From: Prionace glauca
Lineage: Eukaryota > Chordata > Chondrichthyes > Carcharhiniformes > Carcharhinidae
Assembly (NCBI GenBank): GCA_037974335.1
Contig: CM075760.1
Span: 3,512,859 to 3,576,858 of the forward strand
Reading direction: 5' to 3'
DNA: 64,000 bases
Part shown: one piece after another, positions 34,241-45,900 of the stretch
Layout: the number at the start of each line of letters is the position of its first letter
Position numbering within the stretch: the first letter of the stretch is position 1
The notes under the pieces: generated by a model
Database searches by the model: none
The model's input: only the letters and a program-made list of their open reading frames with translations
Told to the model about the DNA's origin: nothing
Made by a program: the position numbers and the translations under genes

Positions 34241-34597
34241 ATCTTTCAGTCTGTGTGCACTTTGTTCAGACACATAAACTTCATTATCTCACATGAGCAC
34301 TTGCTGGGTGGGAGACCCAGTCCAGAGAGCGCTGTGCGATCATGTAATTCCAACACCTGCAGAGAGTCACGCATGGTCACCCCCATATTCTTGATTCATC
34401 AGGGCAAATGCAGAATTCAGAAGGGCGTAAAGTAGATGGCATGGAAAGCTAACCACAGTCCCCATGGTCACGAGTAAAAGAATCCCACATGACTGGGGTG
34501 TGCGAGGTAGAACAGGAAAAGGCTTCAGGCAGCAAAGATGTTGTTTGTAGCCAGCTCTGTGTCTTAAAAAAGTCATAGAGATTGTTTTATTTTTTGA

Positions 34598-34720
34598 CGT
34601 GGAGATGCCGGCGTTGGACTGGGGTAGGCAGGGTAGGAAATCTCACAACACCTCACCTGCTGAATGAGCAGCACTCTGAAAGCATGTGATCCAAATAAAC
34701 TTGTGTTATTACTTCAAATA
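34598..34720 (+). mobile_element. Penelope-like terminal fragment
   Basis: 'gacgtggagatgccggcgtt' followed by 'atctcacaacacctcacctgctgaa' and 'aataaacttgtgttatt', a diverged form of the Penelope-like end. Confidence 0.6.
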
Positions 34721-35028
34721 GGTAGATGTCAGAGAAGAATTCAGGAGCCGAAGATTTACAACACAGTGCAATTGTCCACCTGAAATTTGCACACCTGGGC
34801 AACTACCTTGCGAATACTTACAAGCGAATTTCCCAGAAGAAATGTTCCCCGCAAATTTGGTGTACCCCAATATAACGCTGGGAGCCCTTAAGTTATCGCC
34901 CAATTCAACTGTATTCAATTAAACTTGCGAATAAGGCCAACTCTCCGTCTTTTTTCAAACTGTCAGCTGCCCGATCATGCTTGCTTTCAGTGACTCATGA
35001 ACAAGAATATATAGGTCCATCATCTTTA

Positions 35029-35150
35029 CTCTCTCCTTTCCTTCCCTACGTGTCGCGTGCTTTGTCTGTTTTGCATGCAAGAATCAATACGTTTCACCGT
35101 ATGCTAATAAATGCGAAAAATAATAAATCAAACCAAATCAAAAACCACTG
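35029..35150 (+). mobile_element. L2 LINE 3' tail
   Basis: 'ctctcctttccttccctacg', 'gtatgctaataaatgcgaaa' and a 'tcaaaccaaatcaaaa' tail correspond to the last ~120 bp of the L2 family seen at 2524 and 62745. Confidence 0.6.
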
Positions 35151-35161
35151 TCTGCTTTCAC

Positions 35162-35775
35162 CATAAGAAGATAAGAAATAGGAGCAGGAGTAGGCCACCT
35201 AGTCCTTTGAGCCTGCCCCGCCATTCAATAAGATCATGGCTGATCTGAAGTAGATCAGTTCCACTTTCCCGCTTTCTCCCCATAGCCCCTAATTTCCTTG
35301 TCTGTCAAAAAACCTATCTACCCGTGACTTAAATATATTTAGCGAGGTAGCCTCCATCTTTTCAACGGGCAGAGAATTCCAGAGATTCACCACCCTTTGA
35401 GTGAAGAAGTTCCTCCTCAACTCCGATTTAAACTACCCCCCCCCCCCTTATTTTGAGGCTGTGCCCTCGAGTCCTGCTATCCTTTCTAAGCGGGAAGAAT
35501 CTCTGTACCCCTACCCTACCCATCCCCTTCATTATCTTATACGTCTCTATAAGATCCCCCCTCATCTTTCTAAACTCCAACGAGTACAGACCCAGTCTAT
35601 TCAATCTCTCTTTATAGGCTAACCCCCTCATCTCCGGTATCAGCGTAGTGAACCTCCTCTGCACTCCCTCCAAGGCCAAAATATCCTTCCTCAAGTGCGG
35701 CGACCAAAACTGCACACAGTACTCCAGCTGCAGCCTCTCCACTGCCCTGTACAGTTGCAGCAAGACCTCCATGCT
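35162..35775 (-). mobile_element. CR1 LINE 3' end, minus strand
   Basis: The tail at 35165 ('ataagaagataagaaatagg') starts a copy whose minus-strand frame (35772-35440) reads LYRAVERLQLEYCVQFWSPHLRKDILALEGVQRRF and RMRGDLIETYKIMKGM. Disrupted near a poly-C run at 35437-35447. Confidence 0.85.
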
Positions 35776-35868
35776 CCCTGCTCACCAGTAGGAAGGCTTT
35801 CTCAGGAAGTACAAGGGCAATGTCGAACAATTGTGGACGACCACGCAACAGCTTGGATTCTCAGTGTT

Positions 35869-36845
35869 AGAACATAGAACATTACAGCACAAACAGGCCC
35901 TTCGGCCCTCGAGTTGCGCCGATCACATCAACCCCATCAATCTATAGACCTATCTATAACCCCCAATCCCATTAAACCCCATATACTCATCCAGAAGTCT
36001 TTTAAAAGACCCCAGCGAGTTCGCCTCCACCACCGATGACGGCAGCCGATCCCATTCACTCACCACCCTCTGAGTGAAAAACTTACCCCTAACATCACCT
36101 CTGTACTTCCCTCCCCGCACCTTAAATCTGTGTCCTCTCGTAGTGACAATTTCAACCCGGGGAAATAGCCTCTGAGAGTCCACCCTATCTATTCCTCTCA
36201 ACATTTTATAAACCTCTATCAGGTCGCCTCTCAACCTTCGCCTCTCTAGGGAAAAGAGTCCCAGCTCCCTCAACCTATCTTCATAAGGCATGCGTCCCAG
36301 TCCAGGCAACATCCTTGTAAATCTCCTCTGCACCCTTTCAATAGCTTCTACGTCTTTCCTATAGTGAGGCGACCAGAACTGCGCACAGTACTCCAAATGA
36401 GGCCTGACAAGGGTCCTGTAAAGTTGCAGCATTACCTCCCGACTCCTAAACTCAATCCCTCGATTAATGAAGACCAGTACACCATACGCCTTCTTGACCA
36501 CCTTCTCCACCTGCGAGGCCGATTTAAGAGACCTGTGGACCCGGACCCCGAGATCCTTCTGCTCTTTAACGCTACTAAGACTCCTGCCCTTGATAGTGTA
36601 CTCGTTCATCCCGTTGGTTCTGCCGAAATGGACGACTACACATTTATCCGCGTTGAAGTCCATCTGCCACTTCTCCGCCCATTCCTGCATCCTATCTATG
36701 TCCTGTTGCAACTTTTGACATCCTTCCAGACCATCCACAACACCACCGACCTTCGTGTCATCAGCGAACTTGCTAACCCATCCCTCCACTTCCTCATCCA
36801 GGTCATTTATGAAAATGACAAACAGTTTATGAAAATGAAGTGTTG
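35869..36845 (-). mobile_element. CR1 LINE with long open RT C-terminal frame, minus strand
   Basis: CR1 tail at 35870-35885; ORF2 end open over 279 codons (36789-35950), starting within the reverse transcriptase at SKFADDTKVGGVV (catalytic ADD) and running through thumb and C-terminal region to the stop (EYMGFNGIGGYR). 5'-truncated near 36845. Good preservation suggests a recent insertion. Confidence 0.9.
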
Positions 36846-37251
36846 ATCAGGCTAGCTGGTCTATCTATCGGTCTTCCAGAGAAAGTTGCCTTCAGATATC
36901 ATATGGGGAATGGATGATGACACAGCCGCTATATTTGTGGGCCTCCTCAGTGTGGGCCAAGGAAAAGGCTGGAATGTTTGCATATCGGTTGGCAACCCCT
37001 TTGGGATGACTTGAGATGGGTTTTGAATGCGGTTCAGGTGCATTTCCTAAAAAGATTCAGTGTCCTCGCCCCTCGGCTCCAGCTCAGTGGTGAAAATTGA
37101 AAACTTGAAATGGTTGGCGCCAGTGCGTCTGTGCGCAGCACTCCTGCAACTCCACAATACAAAAAGACTCAGTTCCAAGGAGAATTAGGTTTCAAATTAT
37201 TATCCAAAATGCAAATTCAAAAAGTATAGTTTATTCTGTAGTGCCACATAA
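36846..37251. other. No gene recognised
   Basis: Mixed-composition sequence with no readable frame or named repeat. Confidence 0.5.
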
Positions 37252-37395
37252 CAAAGAACAAAGAACAACACAGCCCGGGAAACAGGCCCTTCGGCCCAAC
37301 GAGCCCATGCCGCCATTTTAACATTGTGAGCTCCCTCTTCCACCCATGACCCTTGTCTACGCTTATGGCACTCCACGCTGAAAACCAGATTGAGG
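37252..37395 (-). mobile_element. LINE 3' tail, minus strand
   Basis: CAAAGAACAAAGAACA at 37254, 'cccgggaaacaggcccttcg', then 'cccatgacccttgtctacgc' and 'tggcactccacgctgaaaa', the same 3' UTR end as at 1228-1904. Confidence 0.75.
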
Positions 37396-37519
37396 GGAGA
37401 CTAACAGTTCTTTAAACAGTTTAACTGTTTAAAGACAAGTTCTCTTGTCCTTTCTAATTTGGAAATTGTATTTACTCATCAGTCTCGAGTGTTCTTGAGG
37501 TTCAGCTATCAATGGGATC

Positions 37520-37850
37520 AGCTGCACGGTGGCATAGTGGTTAGCTTTGCTGTTTCACAGTGCCAGGGTTAAGTTCTTACCTCGTGTGACTGTCTGTGTG
37601 GAGTCTGCACATTTCCCCCATGTCAGGATGAGTTTTCTCCGGGTGCTCTGGTTTCCTCCCACAGTCCAAAGATGTGCAGGTTGGGTGGGTTTTCCATGAT
37701 AATTTGCTCTTTGTTGTCAGGGGACTAGACTTGTAACCACGTGGGTTTATGGGAGGGTAGGACCTGGGTGGGATTGTTATCGGTCAGGCTCGATGGGCCG
37801 AATGGCCTCCTTCTGCACTGTCGTAATCGCATTGCAGTAATTCTATGATT
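37520..37850 (+). mobile_element. V-SINE-type SINE, complete
   Basis: Head 'ctgcacggtggcatagtggt', central segment 37600-37675, type A tail 'gaatggcctccttctgcactgt' and a second short tail repeat to 37850. Confidence 0.87.
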
Positions 37851-38382
37851 ATAGGAAATGATGAATCAAGCAAGTAGGTTTAGAGTCATGAGATATTTTA
37901 GATTTTTACAATGCGAATCACCGCACACTTCCTTACATCATACTCCATTCAGACTTCCTTCTTTACTTAACCTATCTATGTTTCCTGACTTTATGTCTTT
38001 GTCCGCTTCACATTTTATGCAAATACATGCAGTCAAATGAATTTGTAGAAGCACAGATGGTTAGGCCCCTTGAGCCTACCCCACTATTGGTAACACTGTG
38101 GGTGATTGTTATGTGGATTCTACTTTCATGCCAATTTCTTGTACATTTCGAAACCCTTTGTCAAGCAACAATCCAGTTGACTCATCACTAACTTGCTCAA
38201 TATGTATGCCCTGTACGCACTCCCATTTGGGGAAAACAATCAAATGGATGAATGGTCATCTGAGAGAAAACAAATCTGTACTTAAGGATATTAAATAGGA
38301 GAACTAGTATTTGGAAGGAATATCCACTCGTTCTAGCATCATTCACAACGGAGCAAATCCTTTCAGTGTCCCGCATGTTGAA

Positions 38383-38672
38383 ACTTATTTATTAATGTCA
38401 CAGGTAGGCTAACATGAAAACTGCAATGAAGTTATTGTGAAAATCCCCGAGTCACCACATTCCGGCAAATGTTCGGGCACACTGCGGGAGAATTTAATAT
38501 GGCCAGTGCACCTAACCAGCAGGTCTTTTGGACTCTGGGAGGAAACCGGAGTCCACGGAGGAACTCATGCAGACACGGGGAGAATGTGCAGACTCCGCTC
38601 AGATAGTGACCCAAGTTGGAAATTGAAACCCGGTCGCCAGCACTATGAGGCAGCAGTGCTAACCAGGTGAGC
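38383..38672 (-). mobile_element. V-SINE-type SINE, type B tail, minus strand
   Basis: Tail at left ('ttatttattaatgtcacagg', 'aatgaagttattgtgaaaat'), central segment 38525-38600, head to 38670. Confidence 0.82.
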
Positions 38673-38925
38673 TCAGAACGTTACATCACCAAATATATTC
38701 ATGTCTGATTATTGTAAACCCCAATAACAACATATCCAATCTGTCAAAGTATTCCACATCTCCATCACAGTAATTAATCGAATGGACCTAGTCCTCACGA
38801 CTTTCAATGCAATCGTTCATATTCTTATATTAGAAGGCAGGAAGAATTCACACTACTTCAGAGGTGGTCTCTCCAACAGTGGCAAAATATTCAATTTTAC
38901 ATTCAATTCACCTTTCAAAAAACAA

Positions 38926-39237
38926 CAACGTTAGCACTGCTGCTTCACAGCGCCAGGGACCCAGGTTCGATTCCCGGCTTGTGCCATTGTCTGTGTGGAG
39001 TTTGTACATTCACCTTGTCTGTGTGGGTTTCCTCCGAGTGTTCCATTTTCCTCCCATTGTCCAAAGATATTGCAGGTTAGGTGGATTAGCTATGTTAAAT
39101 TGTGCCTTGGCGTCAAGGGGACTAGCTATGAAAAATGCATGTGTTTATGTGGGTAGGACCTGCTTGGGATTGTTGTTGGTGCAGTCTCCATGGGCCGAAT
39201 GGCCTCCTTCTGCACTGTAGTATTCCATGTTCCATTT
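38926..39237 (+). mobile_element. V-SINE-type SINE, type A tail
   Basis: Starts within the head ('gttagcactgctgcttcaca'), box B 'ggttcgattcc', central segment 38990-39065, tail 'ggcctccttctgcactgtag'. Confidence 0.85.
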
Positions 39238-40249
39238 GTCTTCATGATTCTTCCTGTAGATGCAGGCTTTTGTCCAGTAATTGAATATTAACACAAGCGC
39301 TGCAGTGTTCTTCAATATCTCAATTGTCTCAAAACTCTTGCGATTTCAATAACACGCATTTCCGTTCTTCCTGCCAAAGTGGACAAGTTTATTTTCTCAG
39401 CACATTATATTCGATTTACCTGCCTGTGTCTTATCAACGGATTCAGTAAATATACATTTGTTCACCATATTCAAGTATTTGATATAGTTTGCAAACAGTT
39501 GAGAGCTCAACACTGATCTCTGGTACTCCAATCATTCCATTTTACCTACTGGAAAATAATCCATTAATCTTTCTGTTACTTGTCAGGTCAAGAATTCTCC
39601 ATGTATACTAACATGTTAGTGTCCATTAAAGCATGGGCTCCGATTTTCTGTTGCAATCTTTGATGTTGCAACTTGATCATTGTTTTATGGAAATACAGGT
39701 ACATTGCATCTACAGATTACGGTTTAGTTACGAATTGCAAGTAACTGATCCTAATTATGCTGCCACAGTAAGAGTTGGAATCATGCATTTCAGATATCCA
39801 TGTAAGACTAATAGTTGTTTCACCTCACCACCGTGCTAACATAAACCGGTTTCTGCTCTCTGCCTTCCAGTGAAAAGGAGTTGGGGCTTCCAAACCAACT
39901 TAAGTAAGCCGCAGTCTTGCTATGACTTCAGCGTAACACAAACAGTGGAATGGTGATTTCTCACTGGCTCCTTCCACATATAGATATATGCATATTCTAC
40001 TGATTAACTCAGCAGAATGCTCTTTAAGTTTTACACCCTGTTCAGTCATTTGCAATAAATAGCTGAAGGGGCTGCAGTTATTGTGACCTCTTCTAATACT
40101 TGTACTGTCACACAAAATGAAATTTCCTCACTCATCTATAAGCAGTGATCAGTTTAGTAGACTATTTTCATTCCCATTTGGAATCTTGTCTTATTAGTTT
40201 CAATACGGCTAAATGTGAAATGCGAATTTTCGTTAGCAGAGTAAGTTTG
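39238..40249. other. No gene recognised
   Basis: About 1 kb of AT-rich sequence. The word order near 39480-39680 resembles a fragment at 10660-10760 in reverse content ('catgggctccgattttctgttgcaatctttgatgttgcaact' against 'cacgagctttcattttctgcagcaattttgatgttgtaact'), probably an old shared CR1-type repeat. Confidence 0.4.
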
Positions 40250-40552
40250 AAAGTTTATTTATTTATGATACAGGTAGGCTAACAACAACATCACAATGAA
40301 GTCAATATGAAAATCCCCTAGTCGCAACTTTCCGTCGCCTGTTAGGGTACACTGAGGGAGAACTTAGCATGGCCAATATAACTAACCAGCACATTGTTTG
40401 GACTGGAGGAGGAAAGCAGAGCACCCGGAGGAAACCCACGCAGATACGGGGAGAATGTGCAGAATCCATACAGGTAATGACCCAAGCCCGGTATTGAACC
40501 CAGGTCTATGACGCTGTCAGGCAGCAGTGCTAACCACTGTGCCGCCATGCCG
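40250..40552 (-). mobile_element. V-SINE-type SINE, type B tail, complete, minus strand
   Basis: Tail 'tttatttatttatgatacagg' at left, 'aatgaagtcaatatgaaaat', central segment 40395-40470, head ending 'ccactgtgccgccatgccgtg'. Confidence 0.85.
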
Positions 40553-40811
40553 TGATATTGCAGTAAAATTGTGTGGATAATAATTATCCAAAATGGAAAA
40601 ATTAATTTTTAGGGATTGAGACAAACAAGACATTAATAGTGACTGAGCATATTGATAAGCCCATGACAGAGCAAGCAAATACATTTACACCCTGAGCAGT
40701 ACAACTGAGAAGCAGGCACCTTGTGTTACAATTGTAGCAGATTTGGCAAAATGACACTGGAAGCATTGAGAACACATTTGCTGCCCATATTATACGCAAA
40801 ACAATGTATTA

Positions 40812-41115
40812 ATGGAGGTACTGGAGGGGGTGCAAAGTGATTCATCAGTATTCTGTTACAACAGAGGGAGAGAACTCAAACAGTTGTGAACCTGTGGAAT
40901 TCTGTACCACAGAAAGCTGTTTCGGGCCAATTCGTTGGATATGTTGAAGAGGAAGCTGGACGTGGTCCTGGGAGTTAAATGGATGAAAAGTTGTGGAGAC
41001 AAAGCAGGAATGAAATACTGAAATTGCATGATCAGTCATGATCACGTTGAATGGTGATGCAAGCCGGATGGGCCAAATGGCCCACTCCTGCACCTTTTCT
41101 CTATGCTTCTATGTA
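40812..41115 (+). mobile_element. CR1 LINE 3' end, old subfamily
   Basis: 'ggagggggtgcaaagtgatt' (RVQ..F region) through 'gggccaaatggcccactcct' to a tail 'tctatgcttctatg'. Confidence 0.65.
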
Positions 41116-41219
41116 ACTAAGATGAAGCACTTATCAGCAAAACGTGAACAGGAATACGTGTTGTATTTACAACAGTAAATACAACGTGAATCTGTCACTG
41201 ATATAAGGCTTAAAGATTA

Positions 41220-41890
41220 GTTAATTTATTTATAAAGTGAATGAAGAGTAAGGTGTTTCCACTTGTGGGATATCAGAACCACAGGCATCACTATAAGATC
41301 ATTAATGACGTATTGATAGAAAGTCAAGGGCAACTTTTTCGCACAAAGCATGTGAATTTCATTTAGACCTGAAGTTTTCTTTCAACAGGAAATCATAAAA
41401 GGTTTGAGGGGAAAGTTCAGGAAGATTTTAGAAACATTCAAAATAGTAGGTCATGTTGCTCAAATGGCTACAAAAGCAAACGGGGTTCTGGATTTTATAA
41501 GAAAAGATTAGAATTAGAAAATCAAAGATGTCAATTTGAATCTTTATAAAGATTGGTCTGGGCACAACTGGAGTATTTTGCAACACTTTTTAGGAAGAAT
41601 GCAAAGGCTTCAGAAAGGGAGTAGAGGAAAGTCACAAAATTGTTTGAAGGAAGGAGGGATGTCCACTATGGCTATTGAATGGATAACCCTTCCTAAGAAA
41701 GGGAAATATTTTTCGAGATATTGAACACAATGGGTCTGCAGTCAAACAGCGGCTGTTCCTATTCGCATCACAACCCAGAACTCATTAAATTGAGGTGAAC
41801 AACAAAGTAACCTAAAGCAATAAGGTGACAGGAGCGGGTAGGATCTGCAATGCACTGGTTGGAAGTGTGGTGAAGATAAATTCAGTCGAG
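41220..41890 (+). mobile_element. Decayed CR1-type LINE fragment
   Basis: The plus strand includes remains of 'KANGVLDFI..' and 'LYKDWSGHNWSILQ' (compare NGMLAFI and LYRALVRPQLEY in the better copies) around 41470-41580, and further pieces out of order. Heavily mutated. Confidence 0.5.
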
Positions 41891-42049
41891 ACGTTCACTA
41901 GGACGTCTGATATGTATTTGAATCTTTAAAAAAATGCACATTTGCAGCGTAATGCCAGGCTGATTTTCTCTTGAAAATGGTCGTCGCTGACAAGACGAGC
42001 TCAATGTCCTCCTATACCCTAACTATTGATAATTATAAATGTTAAAGTT

Positions 42050-42340
42050 TATTCAATAGCCGCAAGGAGCCTTACATTCACAAAGCAATGACGTTACAGT
42101 GAAATTTCCCTAGTCACCACACTCCAGTGCCTGAATGGGTACACTGAGGGAAAATTTAACATTGCCAATGCACGCAACCCACACATTTTTGCAATGTGGG
42201 AGGAAACCCACACAGACACGGAAAGAAACTGCAAACTCCACTGGCTGATGATGTGGTGACATTGACACTGACATGACCCAACTGGGAATTGTACCCGTGT
42301 CCCTCGCACTGTGAGGCAGCAGTACTGTGTCACTGTGGTG
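42050..42340 (-). mobile_element. V-SINE-type SINE, type B tail, minus strand
   Basis: 'gcaatgacgttacagtgaaa', 'gtgcctgaatgggtacactg', shortened central segment near 42195-42240 and head ending 'gtcactgtggtgcc'. Confidence 0.72.
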
Positions 42341-42394
42341 CCAATTATATACTTCTATAACCTAAATAAGTAAATAAAAATTAAATGTTTCTTT

Positions 42395-42562
42395 GAAGAG
42401 GTGGTTGGATATAGCACTGGGATCGAAAGGGGGCAAAGGTTATGGGGAAAAAGCGGGATTAGGCTATTGAGTTCGATGATCAGCCATGATCGTAATGAAT
42501 GGTGGAGCCAGCTCAAAGGGTCAAATGGCCTCCTTCTTGTCCTATCTTCCATGTTTCTATAT
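42395..42562 (+). mobile_element. CR1 LINE 3' end, old subfamily
   Basis: 'gaagaggtggttggatatag', 'gatcagccatgatcgtaatg', 'ggtcaaatggcctccttctt' and a degraded tail 'ttccatgtttctat'. It ends about 400 bp upstream of exon 1 of receptor 2. Confidence 0.65.
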
Positions 42563-42955
42563 AAATTGATTACAGCGTAAGAGAAAAATGAGTGACTTTG
42601 CTGTGGATCAACTTTGAAGTAGGCAGAAAGATATTGTGCTGCAAAATCCACCTACCCATCTATAGATCTTTAACCTGCTTAGAGTCCAATGCTCTATTTC
42701 ACCGTTGCAAGTTAATTGCATTAATGTGTGTGGATATAATTGACTGGGTTTTATTTTTCTCTAGATGTTTTCATGACATTTTAATTATGGTCTATTTCAG
42801 GAAACGCCCTCATGAAAGTGAACTGTTTGTTCAATTCTCCGTAACTAACATGCACACGGGTGCTACCTAATTATTTTGCTACTGATAAATAAGGGATCGT
42901 TTGTGTCACAGTGCATACATTGGAAACATCTCGAGAAAACAGGCTTACAGACGAA

Positions 42956-45900
42956 ATGCACTCGCCAGCAAATGGTCCTTTATATGCCATTTACTACCCA
43001 GTCCTTGCAGCGATTGGAGTTCCAGGTGAGATATGAAGGCAACTCTGCAGGTTATCGGTGAGCTATGTGCAGGATTATTCCCAATACACATATATATATA
43101 TGTATATATATTATATATATATGTATATATTATATATATATATACATATACATGTTGGATTTAAAAGTCACCATCAATGTGAGAGAACATAGCCCCAAAA
43201 CCAAATTTATACTAGTACTTCAATTGTTCCTGAACCCTGATGCAAAACAAAGAATCCAACTCAAACATGTATTACATGGTAATACTCCAACCTCGTCTAA
43301 GTATTGGCACAGAATGGGATAAATCTATTCTGACACTGAGCTGATGATAATAGTTTTAGCCTTCAGAACACTTACACTGACATAACATGAATGTAAAAGC
43401 GACCTGATCAAATTAATTTCACCCAATGTAAATTCTGACATGTTTAACACTGAACATAGATTGAAGTTACTATTTTAATCTAGTCTAAATGCTAAGAATC
43501 AGTGGACAGGATGGTTCTGAGAAGGATCCGAGAAGGTGACGTGGTTCCACAGTGGTTAGCACTGCTGCCTCACCGTGCCAGGGAACTGGGTTCTATTCCA
43601 GGCTTGGGTCACTGTCTATGTGGTGTTTGCACATTCTCCACGTGCCTACGTAGGTTTCCTCTGAGTACTCCGGTTTCCTCCCACACTCCAAAGATGTGTG
43701 CGTTTGGTGGATTGGCCGTGCTATATTGTGCCTTGGTGTCAGGGGGAATAGCTAGGGTAAAATAACAGGGTTGTGTGAATAGGAATTGGGGGGGATTGTG
43801 GCCTGTGCAGACTTGATGGGCCAAATGGCCTCCTTCTGCACTGTCGAATTCTATGATTCCGTGATTATTTTCACTGAACAGGAATTTGATCTAAACTTCA
43901 GCCCCCCTGGAGTGAAACGTTCCAAATTACATTGCACCCTGCCTCAAGAAGGTCAGAAAGCTTACAGGAGGCTGGCATTTGAATGTGCCTGTGCTTTGCA
44001 GCCGTAATTTACAACAATAATTTCATTCCAGCGTTCAGAGTTCATCTTCAGCGACTTGTATAGTAGTCACACCTTCAGGGAACTTTATCAAAAGCAAGCT
44101 CACTTCCTTCAATCCGCTATGGGTGCCGCAGGTAGATGGTTCTCGCTAAACTGAGTTTGAATCTATTCCTTTATCTGAGTTTTTCCCTCAAAATTGAAAC
44201 AGGTCGACTGTGTAGCTGCATATTTCAATCTCTTTTCATAGAATCCCTACAGTGCAGAGGGAGGCCATTCGGCCCATCGATTCTGCACCCACCACATCCC
44301 ACCCAGGTCCTTTCACTGTAATCTCACATATTTACCTTGCTAATCCCCCGGACCCTCGGGGTCAATCAGCATGGCCAATCAACCTAACCCACACACCTTT
44401 GGACTGTGGAAGGAAACCAAAGCACACGGAGAAAACCCACACAGAGATGTGGAGAATGCGCAATCTTCACACAGATAGTGACCCGAGGCCAGAATCGAAC
44501 CCAGATCCCTGCACTGTGAGGCAGCAGTGCCAGCCACTGTGCCACCATGCCACCCAAATGTGGGTATGGAAAGAATTGTGACATCATTTTCTTTACAAGT
44601 TAATTTCCCGTAGAAACGTCCATTATATACTTACAAACGCCGATGGCTTTTGCAATTCAGGGGTTACCAGCCCAGTGAGGTAAAGTGGCAAGTTCTCGTT
44701 GTTTACAGTTTCAAATCAATGGATTTGTTTAAGAAACAAGAGTATGTATCTGAACATAACCAGTGCATTGACGTACATTGTCCCATACTGTATATGTAAC
44801 TGAATGAAGCCAATGTGATACATGTCATTAATGTAGTTTAGTTGCTGTCACGTTGATGTACCTACAAGAATTCCCCTGTTCAAAACCGAATACAAATATT
44901 ATCAGCTGTTGTTCATTGGCGGAGGGGCATATTTTTTGCTTGGGATTGTAAATCAGGGGTCCTGATTTGAAATCGTGGACAAATGTTTTGTTCTTATTAC
45001 CTATTATGGGCGGCACGGTGCCACAATGGTTACCAATACTGCCTCGCAGCTTTAGCTATCTGGGTTCAATCGTGGCCTTGGCTGACAGTCTATGTGGAAT
45101 TCGTACGTTGTCCCCCGTGTCTACATGAGTTTTCTCCTGGAGCTCCTGCTTCCTCCTACAGTCCAAAGATGGGGGGGTGGACTAGCCATGCTAGGTTCTC
45201 CCTTAGTGTCCCATGATGTGCTGGTTAGATGGATTAGCCTTAGTTAAAGTGTGGGGTTAGAGGGATGGGTGTCAGCATGGAAAGGACCTGGATAAGATTA
45301 TCTATCAGAGAATTGAGGAGATTCGATGGGCCAAAATCATTCAATCTTCTCCAGCTATTCGATTCTCTATCGCAAATACTTACATAAGAAATAGGAGCAG
45401 GAGTAGACCATCTAGCCCTTCGAGCCTGCCCCGCCATTCAATAAGATCATGGCTGATCTGTCGTGGCTCAGTTCCACCTTCCCGCCCTCTCCCCATAACC
45501 CTTAATCACTTCTCTTATCAAAAACCCATCAACCCGCGTCTTAAAAATATTTAGCGAGGCAGCCTCCACCACTTCAACGGGTAGAGAATTCCAGAGATTC
45601 ACCACCCTTTGAGTGAAGAAGTTCCTCCTCAACTCTGTTCTAAACCGCCTCCCCTTTATCTTACGTGATTCATTTTTTTTCTATTTTTCCTAATGTTAAT
45701 ATTCCAGATATTGCTTTCGACACTCAAGCATGATTTTTGTCTTGCAATTCAGTACACCATTTCAAAGGCCTGATTCTGGGGATCCAGTTGGCTGAATAGA
45801 CAGGATACGTTTATGGTGTATTTCTTGTGGCAGAAAATATTGAGGACAGTCGTTAAAGAGGAAGTATAATTAAATAACCTGGCATTAAAAGCTAATGTAA

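Noticed and set aside
34067-34435. 122-residue plus-strand open frame
   Set aside because: It begins in a decayed CR1 tail read antisense and shows no signal peptide, domain or splice context.
42868-42955. A clear core promoter for receptor 2
   Set aside because: I saw no TATA box or other convincing element within the 90 bp before the ATG; the transcription start cannot be placed from the sequence.
44610-44670. Minus-strand segment resembling the first exon of the GPR139-like receptors (NP..IAKAIGV followed by GTAAGT)
   Set aside because: There is no upstream Met in frame, a stop lies within the match, and a three-base length difference is needed; similarity is too short to call a relic exon.
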